41,640 nt of DNA from Marinibacterium sp. (GCA_025800215.1 JAOXSC010000072.1:1-41640), one strand, 5' to 3'; positions 26,705 through 36,371 are shown, counted from the first letter of the stretch. The notes: generated by a model from the sequence alone, not told the origin. Program-made: numbers and translations.

Positions 26705-27898
26705 ATGACTGAGATATTTACCGGCAGCTTCACCCAGCAAGAACCGATCCCCGAAGCGGGGATCGACGCCGCCCTTGAGGTGATGCGTCACGGGCGCCTG
26801 CACCGCTACAACACCATCCCCGGCGAGGTCAGCCAAGCCGCGCATCTGGAGCAGGAGTTCGCCGCGCAGACCGGCGCGCGCTATGCGCTGGCGGTGGCGT
26901 CGGGTGGCTATGCCATGGCCACGGCGCTGCGGGCCGTGGGCGTGGGGCCGGGCGATAGGGTGCTGTCCAACGCCTTTACGCTGGCACCGGTGCCGGGCGC
27001 GATTGCATCGGTGGGGGCGACCCCGGTTTTTGTAGGCGTGACCGAAGCGCTGACCATTGATCTGGACGACCTGGCCGCCAAGGCCGATCGCGCGCGGGTG
27101 CTGCTGCTGAGCCATATGCGCGGCCATATCTGCGACATGGACCGGCTGATGGAGATCTGCACCGCCGCCGGCATCACCGTGATCGAAGACTGCGCCCATA
27201 CCATGGGCGCGGCCTGGGGCGGGGTGCCATCGGGGCGGCACGGGGTAATCGGCTGCTATTCGATGCAGACCTACAAGCATGTGAATTCCGGCGAAGGCGG
27301 GTTCCTGATCACCGATGACGCGGATCTGGCGGCGCGGGCGATCATGCTGTCGGGATCCTATATGCTCTATGAACGCCATCTGGCCGCGCCCCCGCCTGAG
27401 GCGTTCGAGACGGTGAAATACGTGACCCCGAACATCTCGGGGCGCATGGACAATCTGCGCGCGGCGCTGCTGCGCCCGCAGATCGCGGATCTGCCGCAGC
27501 AGGTGGCACGCTGGAATGCGCGCTACCGCGAGATCGAAGCGGGCCTGCGCGACACGCCGGGTCTGCGCCTGATCGACCGGCCCGAGGCCGAACAGTTTGT
27601 CGGCTCGTCGATCCAGTTTCTGCTGCTGGACTGGTCCGAGGCCGCGATTGCCGATGTGCTGGCACGCTGTGCCGCGCGCGGGGTCGAGCTCAAATGGTTC
27701 GGCGGGGCCGAGCCGGTGGCCTTTACCTCGCGCTATGACAGCTGGCGCTACGCGCCGTCCGAGCCGATGCCCGCCAGCGACCGGGTGCTGCGGGGGATCA
27801 TCGACATGCGGGTGCCGCTGACCTTTTCGCTGGAGGATTGCGCGCTGATCGCCCGGATCATCCGGGCCGAGGTCGGCGCGGTGTGGCAGGCGCTCTGA
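26705..27898 (+). CDS. DegT/DnrJ/EryC1/StrS family aminotransferase
   Basis: The 397-residue PLP enzyme starts at ATG 26705. It shows the family path: a fold-type-I start [27 protein letters not shown] phosphate-binding [23 protein letters not shown] (about 66-88), Asp in [11 protein letters not shown] near 160, and Lys191 in [12 protein letters not shown] forming the internal aldimine. Relatives aminate keto-sugars or act on cyclitols, usually inside polysaccharide or antibiotic clusters. Here no sugar-nucleotide gene is adjacent, so a different role, perhaps a stand-alone transaminase, should be kept open. The terminator at 27907-27930 closes the gph-aminotransferase unit. Confidence 0.88.
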   Translation: MTEIFTGSFTQQEPIPEAGIDAALEVMRHGRLHRYNTIPGEVSQAAHLEQEFAAQTGARYALAVASGGYAMATALRAVGVGPGDRVLSNAFTLAPVPGAIASVGATPVFVGVTEALTIDLDDLAAKADRARVLLLSHMRGHICDMDRLMEICTAAGITVIEDCAHTMGAAWGGVPSGRHGVIGCYSMQTYKHVNSGEGGFLITDDADLAARAIMLSGSYMLYERHLAAPPPEAFETVKYVTPNISGRMDNLRAALLRPQIADLPQQVARWNARYREIEAGLRDTPGLRLIDRPEAEQFVGSSIQFLLLDWSEAAIADVLARCAARGVELKWFGGAEPVAFTSRYDSWRYAPSEPMPASDRVLRGIIDMRVPLTFSLEDCALIARIIRAEVGAVWQAL

Positions 27899-27906
27899 CC
27901 CGTCTG

Positions 27907-27930
27907 GCCCGCCCCGTGGCGGGCTCTTTC
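27907..27930 (+). terminator. Intrinsic terminator after the aminotransferase gene
   Basis: GCCCGCC / GGCGGGC arms (7 base pairs) with a CCGT loop are followed by TCTTTC. It starts 9 bases after the stop codon. Confidence 0.85.
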
Positions 27931-27938
27931 CTGATTGC

Positions 27939-27983
27939 GCGCCTGCGGCGCACACGATGCTGGCGCGGTCCTTCGGACCGCGC
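27939..27983 (+). repeat. GC-rich intergenic repeat, copy 2, with hairpin
   Basis: CGCCTGCGGCGCACACGATG (27941-27960) matches the block at 7656-7674, which lies after the DUF3422 gene. It is followed by a perfect hairpin GCGCGGTCC-TTC-GGACCGCGC at 27963-27983. The placement directly downstream of a gene and the hairpins recall REP-type elements. Confidence 0.55.
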
Positions 27984-28010
27984 GCGGGAGCGGTGCGCCC
28001 TTTGTTTTCG

Positions 28011-28053
28011 TTGACGCGTTGGTCCGTGCTTTCTATAAATGAACGCGTGTTCA
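28011..28053 (+). promoter_or_regulatory. Sigma70-type promoter with overlapping palindromic operator for ivd
   Basis: TTGACG at 28011-28016 and TATAAA at 28034-28039 are spaced by 17 bases, close to the housekeeping consensus. Directly after, TGAACGCGTGTTCA (28040-28053) is a palindrome with one mismatched pair, placed over the expected transcription start. This is typical of a TetR-type repressor of acyl-CoA catabolism. The ivd ATG is at 28071, giving a short leader with GGGAGGGG. Confidence 0.72.
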
Positions 28054-28070
28054 ATAATGGGAGGGGCACC

Positions 28071-29234
28071 ATGTTCCAGCACGGGATGGTCTTTGATCTG
28101 GGCGATGAGGTGAACGCGCTGCGCGACATGGTGCATCGCTGGGCGCAGGATCGGGTCAAGCCGATGGCCGCCGAGATTGACCGCAACAATCTGTTTCCGG
28201 CCGAGCTGTGGCGCGAAATGGGCGAGCTGGGTCTGCTGGGCATCACGGTCGAGGACGAATTCGGCGGCGCCGGCATGTCCTATCTGGCCCATACGATCGC
28301 GGTCGAGGAAATCGCGCGCGCGTCGGCATCGGTGTCGCTGAGCTATGGTGCGCATTCGAACCTCTGCGTGAACCAGATCCGTCTGAACGGGACCGAGGCG
28401 CAAAAGCGGCAATACCTGCCGGGGCTGGTATCGGGCGAACATGTGGGCGCGCTGGCCATGTCCGAGGCCGGGGCCGGATCGGATGTCGTGTCGATGAGCC
28501 TGCGCGCGGAAAAGCGCAACGATCACTACCGGTTGAACGGCACCAAGTACTGGATCACCAACGGGCCGGATGCCGATACGCTTGTGGTCTATGCCAAGAC
28601 GGACCCCGACGCCGGGCCGCGCGGCATCACCGCCTTTCTGATCGAAAAGGATTTCAAGGGGTTCAGCACGTCGGTTCATTTCGACAAGATGGGCATGCGC
28701 GGGTCCAACACCGCCGAGCTGATCTTTGAAGATTGCGAAGTGCCCTTTGACAACGTGCTGGGCGAAGAGGGCAAGGGCGTCAAGGTTCTGATGTCCGGGC
28801 TCGACTATGAGCGCGTGGTTCTGGCGGGCATCGGCACCGGCATCATGGCGGCCTGTCTGGACGAGGTCATGCCCTATATCAGCGAGCGCAAGCAGTTCGG
28901 CCAGCCCATCGGGTCATTCCAGCTGATGCAGGGCAAGATTGCCGACATGTACACGGCGATGAATTCGGCGCGGGCCTATGTCTATGAGGTCGCGCGCGCC
29001 TGTGACCGTGGCACGGTGACGCGCCAGGATGCGGCGGCCTGCGTTCTTTATTCCAGCGAAGAGGCGATGAAGCAGGCGCATCAGGCGGTGCAGGCCCTGG
29101 GCGGCGCAGGGTTCATGGAAGATGCGCCGGTTGCACGGCTTTTCCGGGACGCCAAGCTGATGGAGATCGGCGCGGGCACGTCCGAGATCCGTCGCATGCT
29201 GATCGGGCGCGAACTGATGTCGGGGATGGGGTGA
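28071..29234 (+). CDS. ivd: Isovaleryl-CoA dehydrogenase
   Basis: The 387-residue acyl-CoA dehydrogenase oxidises isovaleryl-CoA to 3-methylcrotonyl-CoA in leucine breakdown, passing electrons to ETF. The start at ATG 28071 follows GGGAGGGGC. It shows the FAD-binding motifs [13 protein letters not shown] ([19 protein letters not shown] near 160) and the [14 protein letters not shown] segment near 128. The catalytic base Glu247 lies in [13 protein letters not shown], the location characteristic of isovaleryl-CoA dehydrogenases, whereas other family members place the Glu near the C-terminus. In many Rhodobacterales ivd leads a leucine operon with methylcrotonyl-CoA carboxylase. Here it is monocistronic, closed by a terminator. 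Confidence 0.93.
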   Translation: MFQHGMVFDLGDEVNALRDMVHRWAQDRVKPMAAEIDRNNLFPAELWREMGELGLLGITVEDEFGGAGMSYLAHTIAVEEIARASASVSLSYGAHSNLCVNQIRLNGTEAQKRQYLPGLVSGEHVGALAMSEAGAGSDVVSMSLRAEKRNDHYRLNGTKYWITNGPDADTLVVYAKTDPDAGPRGITAFLIEKDFKGFSTSVHFDKMGMRGSNTAELIFEDCEVPFDNVLGEEGKGVKVLMSGLDYERVVLAGIGTGIMAACLDEVMPYISERKQFGQPIGSFQLMQGKIADMYTAMNSARAYVYEVARACDRGTVTRQDAAACVLYSSEEAMKQAHQAVQALGGAGFMEDAPVARLFRDAKLMEIGAGTSEIRRMLIGRELMSGMG

Positions 29235-29249
29235 GTGACCCCCAAACGA

Positions 29250-29290
29250 CATGGGGCGGGCCGATGATACGGCCCGCCCCATGCGGTTTT
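29250..29290. terminator. Bidirectional terminator between ivd and ompW
   Basis: A perfect 14-base-pair stem, CATGGGGCGGGCCG / CGGCCCGCCCCATG, with a 6-base loop is followed on plus by CGGTTTT. It lies between the ivd stop and the convergent ompW stop. Confidence 0.88.
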
Positions 29291-29347
29291 CCAGGTGACG
29301 CGGGCCGCGTTGCGGCCCCGCGATCTGTCCTGCGATCTGCGATGCGA

Positions 29348-29950
29348 TCAGAAGCGATGCACGTAGGTCAGGCCGACCAGCCAGGGGTCGATTTCGGCTT
29401 TGCCGATGTTGTTGCCTTCCAGGGTCACGTCGGAATCGATGTCGAACCAGCGCAGGTTCAGGCGCACGGCGCCGCGCTCGGACACGGCATAGTCGACACC
29501 GGCCTGCAGCGCGATGCCCCAGGAATCGTCGACGCTCAGCTTGCCCAGGTCGGATTGCTCGTCAAAGAACGTGGTGTAGTTCAGGCCGGCGCCGATATAG
29601 GGGGTGAAGGCGCTGTCGGTCTGAAAGTGATAGTTCAGCGACAGGGTGGGGGGCAGGTGCTTGACCGTGCCTGCGTCGCCGATGCCGGCGATGTTGATGT
29701 CATGCTTGAACGGGGTCGCGGCCAGAAGCTCAATGCCCAGATTGTCGCGGATGAAGTATTCTGCGGTGAAGATCGGACGGGTGTCCGAATCGATGCTGGC
29801 CTTGCCGCCGGCCAGTGTGCCGTTGTCATCTTTGGGCGACAGATAGCCAACCCCGACGCCGACGGTCCAGTCGCCCTGCGACTGCGCGAATGCGGGGACG
29901 CCTGCAACAGCGATCAAGGCGCTGGCGAGAAGAGCGGTGGTACGGGTCAT
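29348..29950 (-). CDS. ompW: OmpW family outer membrane beta-barrel protein
   Basis: The 200-residue protein has a cleavable signal peptide (about 1-22, ending GVPAFA). A small eight-stranded barrel follows, with alternating hydrophobic strands. Typical OmpW features are YLSPKDDNG, the RPIFTAEYFIRDNLGIELLAATPFKHDI region near 60-85, the LPPTLSLNYHF strand, YIGAGLNYTTFF, and a C-terminal strand ending in aromatic Phe (YVHRF), the outer-membrane insertion signal. OmpW proteins carry small hydrophobic molecules across the outer membrane. An FNR-type box lies 61-74 bases upstream of its start, and ompW is oxygen-regulated through FNR in other proteobacteria. Confidence 0.93.
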   Translation of the reverse strand: MTRTTALLASALIAVAGVPAFAQSQGDWTVGVGVGYLSPKDDNGTLAGGKASIDSDTRPIFTAEYFIRDNLGIELLAATPFKHDINIAGIGDAGTVKHLPPTLSLNYHFQTDSAFTPYIGAGLNYTTFFDEQSDLGKLSVDDSWGIALQAGVDYAVSERGAVRLNLRWFDIDSDVTLEGNNIGKAEIDPWLVGLTYVHRF

Positions 29951-30010
29951 TTGCTTGAACCTTCCTTTGTGTTTCCGCAGGGGGTTTCGCCGTGATCACG
30001 GGGCCGTGCG

Positions 30011-30024
30011 TTGATCTGGGTCAA
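30011..30024. promoter_or_regulatory. FNR/FnrL-type box between ompW and the acyl-CoA synthetase gene
   Basis: TTGATCTGGGTCAA has the TTGAT-N4-(A/G)TCAA form of the FNR/FnrL/Dnr site, with one base off the ideal inverted repeat. It lies nearly midway in the 136-base divergent region, about 68 bases before the ompW ATG and 70 before the synthetase ATG. It is suited to activation or repression of either gene under low oxygen. The regulator itself is not in the window. Confidence 0.72.
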
Positions 30025-30086
30025 GCGGCCGGGCGCATGGCGCGGGAGTTGGCGCTTTTTTGCCACGAAAACAGGGGGTTTTGGGC

Positions 30087-31616
30087 ATGATATCGCCAGA
30101 ACGCATACCGGGTTTGCAAAAGGACGGGGGCTGGGATCTGCCCGGACGCCTGAACATGGCGCGCCAGTGTCTGGCGCAGGATCCCGAGCATCTGGCGATT
30201 GTCGAGATCACACAGGCCGGGCGCGCAGATCAGTCCTATGCGGCGCTGCGGGCGCGGGCCGAAGGGTTCGCGCGCGGGCTTGCCGCGCGGGGCATCGGGC
30301 CGGGCGACCGGGTCGGGGTGCTGCGCGGGCAGGATCTGAGCTGTGCGGCCGCGCATCTGGCGATCTGGATGATCGGCGCGATTTCGATGCCTCTGTTCAA
30401 GCTGTTCAAGCCGGGCGCGCTTGTCAGCCGGATCGGTGACAGCGGAGCGCGGCTGGTGATCACCGATGCCGAAGGCGCCGCGATGCTGGACGGGCTGGCC
30501 GATCCGGTGCTGCCCGATGACCTGTGGCAGCCGGGCGGGCCGGTGGTCATCGCCGATACGGGGCCGGATGATCCGGCGGTGCTCATCTATACCAGTGGCA
30601 CCACGGGCAGCCCCAAAGGGGCGTTGCACGGGCACCGGCTGCTGACCGGGCATCTGCCGGGCGTGTCGATCAGCCATGATCACCTGCGCGCCGGCGATTG
30701 CCTGTGGACCCCGGCGGACTGGGCGTGGATCGGGGGGCTGTTCGATGTGCTGATGCCGGGCCTTGCGCTTGGTATTCCGGTGGTGGCGGCCCGGTTCGAC
30801 AAGTTCACGGCCGATGGCTGTCTGGACGTTGTGCGGCGGGGCGGGGCGCGCAATCTGTTCCTGCCGCCCACGGCGCTGCGGATGCTCAAGGCGGCGGATG
30901 TGACGGTGCCGGGCCTGCGGTCGGTGGCGTCGGGGGGCGAGCCTCTGGGCGCCGAGATGCTTGATTGGGGGCGACGCGCCTTCGGGCTTGAGATCAACGA
31001 ATTCTATGGCCAGAGCGAATGCAACATGACGGTGTCGTCGTGCGGTGCAGATTTCGCGCCGCGACCGGGATGCATCGGCAAGCCGGTGCCGGGCCACGAG
31101 GTTGCGGTGCTGGATCCCGATGGCCAGCCCACGGCGGGCGAAGGCGATGTGGCGGTGCGGCGCGGGTCGGCGTCGATGATGCTGGGCTATTGGAACCAGC
31201 CCGAGGCCACGGCCGCCAAATTCCGGGGCGACTGGCTGATCACCGGCGATCGCGGCATCTGGGAGGATGGCTTTCTGCGGTTTGTCGGGCGCGAGGATGA
31301 CGTGATCACATCGGCGGGCTATCGCATCGGCCCGGCCGAAATCGAAGACTGCCTGCTGACCCATCCCGCCGTGGCCACGGTGGGGGTGGTGGGCAAGCCC
31401 GATCCGATGCGCACCGAAATCGTCAAGGCCTATATAGTGCTCAAACCCGGTGCCGTCGCTGATCCGGCCGAGCTGCAGGCTTGGGTGCGTGACCGGCTGG
31501 CGGCCCATTGCTATCCGCGCGAAATCGCCTTTGTGGATGCGCTGCCGATGACGCCTACGGGCAAGATCATCCGCAAGGCGCTGCGTGCACGCGCCGGCGA
31601 TGAAGAGCGGTTATAA
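30087..31616 (+). CDS. AMP-dependent acyl-CoA synthetase (acetyl/medium-chain type)
   Basis: The 509-residue adenylate-forming enzyme activates a carboxylic acid to acyl-AMP and then acyl-CoA. The start is ATG 30087. Visible motifs are the P-loop YTSGTTGSPKGALHGH near 169-184, the A5-like FYGQSECNMT near 307, GDRGIWEDGFLRFVGREDDVI near 388 (A7/A8 hinge), and the terminal Lys in MTPTGKIIRKALR near 491. The overall length and FYGQSE form fit short- to medium-chain synthetases rather than the longer acetyl-CoA synthetase Acs. It is divergent from ompW and could feed acyl-CoA pools used by ivd, but the substrate is not evident. No close terminator is visible. Confidence 0.88.
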   Translation: MISPERIPGLQKDGGWDLPGRLNMARQCLAQDPEHLAIVEITQAGRADQSYAALRARAEGFARGLAARGIGPGDRVGVLRGQDLSCAAAHLAIWMIGAISMPLFKLFKPGALVSRIGDSGARLVITDAEGAAMLDGLADPVLPDDLWQPGGPVVIADTGPDDPAVLIYTSGTTGSPKGALHGHRLLTGHLPGVSISHDHLRAGDCLWTPADWAWIGGLFDVLMPGLALGIPVVAARFDKFTADGCLDVVRRGGARNLFLPPTALRMLKAADVTVPGLRSVASGGEPLGAEMLDWGRRAFGLEINEFYGQSECNMTVSSCGADFAPRPGCIGKPVPGHEVAVLDPDGQPTAGEGDVAVRRGSASMMLGYWNQPEATAAKFRGDWLITGDRGIWEDGFLRFVGREDDVITSAGYRIGPAEIEDCLLTHPAVATVGVVGKPDPMRTEIVKAYIVLKPGAVADPAELQAWVRDRLAAHCYPREIAFVDALPMTPTGKIIRKALRARAGDEERL

Positions 31617-31742
31617 TGCATCAGGTGCGGCGGGATGTCTCAGTTTATCAAGAATCCGCGTGTCTTTGTCTTATGTCTGACATATGCGACATTCCCAAGT
31701 GGGGACAGTTGAGAGCAGGACAGCTATGAGCGGGACAGGCCA

Positions 31743-32525
31743 TTGACGGGAACAGCTTCGGTATCGCAGGGCATGCGTGCATTGGATGTTCTGGCGGCAT
31801 CCGTGGCCGCCAAGATCGGGTGTCAGACCTGCCTGATCAGCGTATCCGACGACGACAACCTTTATCTTGTGGGGCATTCCGACAAGCCCGGCGAATATCT
31901 CGACCGGTTGATTGCGTCGCGTGACACGATCTGTTCGCTGACCAAGCGCATGAAGACACCGCTGCGGATTTCGTCCGTCGACACCGTTCCGGCCCTGCGC
32001 GATCTTCCCGTGATCAAAAGCTGCGGTGTCGTGGCCTATATCGGGGTACCGCTGATTCTGGAGGATGGGGTCAGTGTCGGTGCGCTGTGTTGCCTGTCGG
32101 ATGTGCCACGGGTGTGGTCGAAGCAGGAACAGGCCTATCTGGAAGACGCCGCCCAGATCGCATCTGGTCAGATCGAGCTGAAACGGGTCAAGGTCGAAAA
32201 CCGCGATCTTGACGGCACGGTGCGCGAATTCGATCGCATTCTGGCGGCGCTGTCGCAGGGGCGTAGCGCGCCCTGCAGTGTCCATGACGAAGGCGGCGAG
32301 TTCCTGTTTTCCAATCAGGCGCTGGCACGGGATCTGGGGCTGAACGCGGCCGAGCTGAACGCGCTGCCGCAGGCGCTGTTTCAGGCGCTGGCAGGGGGCA
32401 ATCATCAGCTGCCGCGGGATCTTCAGGTCAATATCGACCTGCCGGGCGGAACGGTGCGGTCGCTGCGGGCGCGCTGTGAACGGACCGGCGCGGGTGTGAT
32501 GCTGTGCGAATGGAACGCAGCGTAG
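31743..32525 (+). CDS. GAF domain protein with PAS-like C-terminal part
   Basis: The protein has about 260 residues. An N-terminal GAF domain (about 10-155) has the pattern MRALDVLAASVAAKIGCQTCLISVSDDDNLYLVG, then IGVPLILEDGVSVGALCCLSD near 110-125, typical of small-molecule or redox-sensing GAF modules. The remainder (about 165-260) looks like a degenerate PAS domain (SVHDEGGEFLFSNQALARDLGL). No output domain such as kinase, cyclase or helix-turn-helix is seen, so it is probably a stand-alone sensor acting through a partner. The start is unsure: TTG 31743 gives the longest frame, while ATG 31773 is a good alternative just before the GAF helix. Confidence 0.78.
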   Translation: MTGTASVSQGMRALDVLAASVAAKIGCQTCLISVSDDDNLYLVGHSDKPGEYLDRLIASRDTICSLTKRMKTPLRISSVDTVPALRDLPVIKSCGVVAYIGVPLILEDGVSVGALCCLSDVPRVWSKQEQAYLEDAAQIASGQIELKRVKVENRDLDGTVREFDRILAALSQGRSAPCSVHDEGGEFLFSNQALARDLGLNAAELNALPQALFQALAGGNHQLPRDLQVNIDLPGGTVRSLRARCERTGAGVMLCEWNAA

Positions 32526-32740
32526 CGCGAACGGGGTCCGGCGGGTCCGCGCGCGTGTTTACGCAATGGTAACGGGTTTTCGCAGAGGTGCTTGGGATCA
32601 CGTGGTAAAACTGCGGCGATTCAGCCTGAGGAATCAGGCCAGAGCCCGTTGACCCGTGCTGGAGGCAGGAGTAGACCCTGCTCCAGTCAACTCGCCAATT
32701 GACGGCGCGCCGATCGGGCGCGCAGGAAAGGAGCCACCTC
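32526..32740 (+). promoter_or_regulatory. nuo operon upstream region with structured leader
   Basis: The 215-base gap holds no gene. It contains three stem-loops in plus orientation. GCCTGA-GGAA-TCAGGC (32624-32639) has a GNRA-type loop. CTGGA and GCAGG pair with CCTGC and TCCAG (32659-32686, one bulged G), extended by GTTGA/TCAAC (32648-32691). GCGCGCC/GGCGCGC (32705-32723) ends just ahead of the nuoA ribosome site AAAGGAG. The promoter must lie further upstream, probably before 32620; I cannot fix it. Confidence 0.5.
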
Positions 32741-33630
<890 letters not shown>

Positions 33631-33645
33631 GAAGGGATCCAACGC

Positions 33646-34251
33646 ATGTCTGACGCGCTGAACGAACTGGGTGCCCATATCGCGGCCGAACGTACCGATT
33701 GCGTGATTGCCTGGGATGTGACCCATGGCGAACTGAACCTGGATGTTGCCCCGGCCAATATCGCGGGGCTGGTGGATTTCCTGCGCAGTGACAAGACCTG
33801 CCGGTTTTCGTCGCTGGTGGACATCACCGGGGTGGACTATCCCGAACGTCCCAAACGCTTTGATGTCGTCTATCATCTGCTTTCGATGTACCAGAACCAC
33901 CGGATCCGTCTGCGCGTGTCGATCCGCGAAGATGACATGGTGCCGTCGATCATCGACATTCACCCGTCCGCCAACTGGTTCGAACGCGAAGTGTTCGACA
34001 TGTTCGGCATTCTGTTTTCCGGCCACCCCGATCTGCGCCGGATCCTGACCGATTACGGGTTCCGCGGCTATCCGCTGCGCAAGGATTTCCCGACCACCGG
34101 CTATACCGAAGTCCGCTATGACGAGGCTGAAAAGCGCGTGGTCTATGAACCGGTGTCGCTGGTGCAGGAATACCGGCAGTTTGATTTCATGAGCCCCTGG
34201 GAAGGCGCCGAATACATTCTTCCGGGGGATGAAAAACCGGAGGCTTCGTGA
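33646..34251 (+). CDS. nuoC: NADH-quinone oxidoreductase subunit C
   Basis: The 201-residue 30-kDa subunit of the complex I peripheral arm is a separate gene here, not the NuoCD fusion of enterobacteria. Typical segments are [34 protein letters not shown] near 62-95 and [39 protein letters not shown] near 112-150. It follows nuoB after 15 bases, and its stop overlaps the start of a small membrane ORF (TGATG). Confidence 0.97.
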   Translation: MSDALNELGAHIAAERTDCVIAWDVTHGELNLDVAPANIAGLVDFLRSDKTCRFSSLVDITGVDYPERPKRFDVVYHLLSMYQNHRIRLRVSIREDDMVPSIIDIHPSANWFEREVFDMFGILFSGHPDLRRILTDYGFRGYPLRKDFPTTGYTEVRYDEAEKRVVYEPVSLVQEYRQFDFMSPWEGAEYILPGDEKPEAS

Positions 34252-34421
34252 TGGGCGGTCTGTTCTGGATCATCTGTGCGCTGACAACCATTCCCATGCT
34301 GAAACTGCTGCCGCATTTCGGCATCAACAAATACTGGGCTTTGGCCTGTCTTGTGCCAATCGGGGTTCCGATCCTGGCATGGGTCATGGCGATGAAGCTG
34401 CAAGAACTGGAGAAACTGTAG
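34251..34421 (+). CDS. Small membrane protein between nuoC and nuoD
   Basis: This 56-residue ORF starts in a TGATG overlap with the nuoC stop, behind GGAGGCTTCGTG, and ends with TAG directly abutting the nuoD ATG. The protein is almost entirely hydrophobic, with two potential membrane helices (about 3-21 and 28-48) and a short charged C-terminus (MKLQELEKL). Its perfect fit between two nuo genes, with coupled translation at both ends, argues that it is real and made with complex I. Rhodobacter capsulatus nuo is known to carry unidentified reading frames among the subunit genes. Its function is unknown; a small accessory or assembly subunit is a reasonable guess. Confidence 0.75.
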   Translation: MGGLFWIICALTTIPMLKLLPHFGINKYWALACLVPIGVPILAWVMAMKLQELEKL

Positions 34422-35636
34422 ATGGACGGCTCCAAAGGGTTCCAGGACGCTCTGACCGGCGAACAGAAGATCCGCAACTTCAACATCAACTTCGGCCCCC
34501 AGCACCCTGCAGCGCATGGGGTGCTGCGGCTTGTGCTCGAGCTTGACGGCGAAATCGTCGAGCGCTGCGACCCGCATATCGGGCTGCTGCACCGGGGCAC
34601 CGAAAAGCTGATGGAAAGCCGGACCTATCTGCAGAACCTGCCCTATTTCGACCGGCTGGATTATGTGGCTCCGATGAACCAGGAACATGCCTGGTGTCTG
34701 GCCATCGAAAAGCTGACCGGCACCCAGGTGCCGCGCCGGGCGTCGCTGATCCGGGTGCTCTATTCGGAAATCGGGCGTATCCTGAACCACCTGCTGAACA
34801 TCACCACGCAGGCGATGGATGTGGGCGCGCTGACCCCGCCGCTCTGGGGCTTTGAAGAGCGTGAAAAGCTCATGATCTTCTACGAACGCGCCTGCGGTGC
34901 GCGTCTGCACGCGGCCTATTTCCGCCCCGGCGGGGTGCATCAGGATCTGCCCGATGCGCTGATCGAAGACATCGACCAATGGGCGCAGGAATTCCCGGCG
35001 GTCATGGATGACATTGACGGGCTGCTGACCGAAAACCGCATCTTCAAGCAGCGCAACGCCGATATCGGCATCGTCACCGAAGACGACATCCTGAAATACG
35101 GCTTTTCGGGCGTCATGGTGCGCGGATCGGGTCTGGCCTGGGATCTGCGGCGCTCGCAGCCCTACGAATGCTATGACGAATTCGACTTCCAGATCCCGGT
35201 GGGCAACAATGGCGACTGCTATGACCGCTATCTGGTGCGGATGGAGGAAATGCGCCAGTCGCTGTCGATCATCCGTCAGGCGATTGCCAAGCTGCGGGTG
35301 GAAAAGGGCGACGTGCTGGCCCGTGGCAAGCTGACCCCGCCCAAGCGCGGGGACATGAAGACCTCGATGGAAGCCTTGATCCACCACTTCAAGCTTTACA
35401 CCGAAGGGTTCCACGTGCCGCAGGGCGAAGTCTATGCCGCCGTCGAAGCCCCCAAGGGCGAATTCGGTGTCTATCTGGTGGCCGATGGCACCAACAAACC
35501 CTACCGCGCCAAGCTGCGCGCGCCGGGGTTCCTGCATCTGCAGGCGATGGACCACATGTGCAAGGGCCACCAGCTGGCCGATGTGGCCGCGATCATCGGC
35601 ACCATGGATGTTGTGTTTGGAGAAATCGACCGATGA
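34422..35636 (+). CDS. nuoD: NADH-quinone oxidoreductase subunit D
   Basis: The 404-residue 49-kDa subunit forms the quinone-binding site with NuoB. It has the family's [21 protein letters not shown] near 22-42, then [30 protein letters not shown] near 51-80, and the C-terminal [38 protein letters not shown]. It begins immediately after the stop of the small ORF and ends in an ATGA overlap with the lipoprotein-like ORF at 35633. Confidence 0.98.
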   Translation: MDGSKGFQDALTGEQKIRNFNINFGPQHPAAHGVLRLVLELDGEIVERCDPHIGLLHRGTEKLMESRTYLQNLPYFDRLDYVAPMNQEHAWCLAIEKLTGTQVPRRASLIRVLYSEIGRILNHLLNITTQAMDVGALTPPLWGFEEREKLMIFYERACGARLHAAYFRPGGVHQDLPDALIEDIDQWAQEFPAVMDDIDGLLTENRIFKQRNADIGIVTEDDILKYGFSGVMVRGSGLAWDLRRSQPYECYDEFDFQIPVGNNGDCYDRYLVRMEEMRQSLSIIRQAIAKLRVEKGDVLARGKLTPPKRGDMKTSMEALIHHFKLYTEGFHVPQGEVYAAVEAPKGEFGVYLVADGTNKPYRAKLRAPGFLHLQAMDHMCKGHQLADVAAIIGTMDVVFGEIDR

Positions 35637-35932
35637 CCGTCAAATTCGGGATCGCACTGGCGCTTGGCGCCGTGACGCTGCTGTCTGCCTGTGACGAGCT
35701 GACCGTGCCGGGCAGCGGCATCACGTCCGAGATGCGCAAGGATTACCTGGATGCGGTGGCCAGCATCGGCTGCCAGCTGCGCGATGACCGCCAGTATTCG
35801 GCGGTGGAATTCCAGGCCGGGCTGACACGTGAACAGACCGTTGCGCTGACCCAACAATACCTCGCGCGGGGCAAGGCCACGCGCGGTGACGACAATGTGG
35901 TGACGATCACCACCGGGCCCTGCGCGGCCTGA
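35633..35932 (+). CDS. Small lipoprotein-like protein between nuoD and nuoE
   Basis: The 99-residue protein overlaps the nuoD stop by 4 bases (ATGA). The N-terminus is a signal peptide ending in LLSAC, with Cys20 as likely lipidation site. The mature part ([23 protein letters not shown]...[21 protein letters not shown]...) is soluble, with two further Cys (about 47 and 97) that could form a disulphide in the periplasm. I believe it belongs to the small uncharacterised proteins (DUF5333-like) seen in rhodobacteral nuo operons, but this is from memory and needs a profile search. Co-translation with complex I suggests an accessory or assembly role. Confidence 0.78.
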   Translation: MTVKFGIALALGAVTLLSACDELTVPGSGITSEMRKDYLDAVASIGCQLRDDRQYSAVEFQAGLTREQTVALTQQYLARGKATRGDDNVVTITTGPCAA

Positions 35933-35955
35933 GACAACGTGGAGCGGATCGCCAG

Positions 35956-36015
35956 ATGACCTGTGCCATCACAACCATGCCAGACGCCGGGACGGCGCAA
36001 AAGGGGGGCTTCTGA
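35956..36015 (+). CDS. Micro-ORF starting M-T-C-A-I upstream of the membrane ORF in nuo
   Basis: This 19-residue frame begins at ATG 35956 (GGAG about 11 bases before) and ends with TGA overlapping the next ATG (TGATG at 36013-36017). It could be a translated leader that couples the downstream membrane ORF. It shares its first residues, Met-x-Cys-Ala-Ile, with another micro-ORF at 39367. No family is recognisable; it may be chance. Confidence 0.3.
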   Translation: MTCAITTMPDAGTAQKGGF

Positions 36016-36362
36016 TGGGGATGCTTCTGTCAATCATCGGCTGGGCGGTGGCCATTTCACTGGTGGTGATCACGGCCATGCTGGCGCTGAACAAAAGCAG
36101 CGGGCTCAAGCTGATCCAGCATCGCACCGACATGCTGCCGCAGGTTCTGCTGGTGCGCTATGGCGGGATGGCGGTGCTGTCGCTGCTGGCGGCCTGGTTC
36201 AACGCGCCGCGTGTGCTGTTTTCGATGCTGCTGGCCTTTGCCGTGATCGGCTTGGGCGATGCGTTCATCTATCGCCGGGCGGGGCATCCGTTCTGGCTGC
36301 ATCTTGTGGTGGGCGGGCTTGCGGGCCTTGGCGCGCTGCTGGCGCTGTTTTCGATTTCGTGA
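36015..36362 (+). CDS. Small integral membrane protein between nuoD and nuoE
   Basis: The 115-residue protein has about four hydrophobic helices (near 3-22, 42-62, 66-84 and 94-113) separated by short basic loops (LIQHRTDMLPQ, YRRAGHPFW). A strong GGGGGG-rich ribosome site precedes ATG 36015, and its stop lies 9 bases before nuoE. It has no recognisable motif. Position and coupling place it among the accessory membrane proteins co-expressed with complex I. It could be a supernumerary membrane subunit or an assembly factor; neither is shown by sequence. Confidence 0.75.
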   Translation: MGMLLSIIGWAVAISLVVITAMLALNKSSGLKLIQHRTDMLPQVLLVRYGGMAVLSLLAAWFNAPRVLFSMLLAFAVIGLGDAFIYRRAGHPFWLHLVVGGLAGLGALLALFSIS

Positions 36363-36371
36363 GGATGGGAC

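Noticed and set aside
31617..31742. Small gene or operator (TGTCTGACA) before the GAF gene
   Set aside because: The ATG frame at 31726 stops after six codons, and the short palindrome is too weak alone to call.
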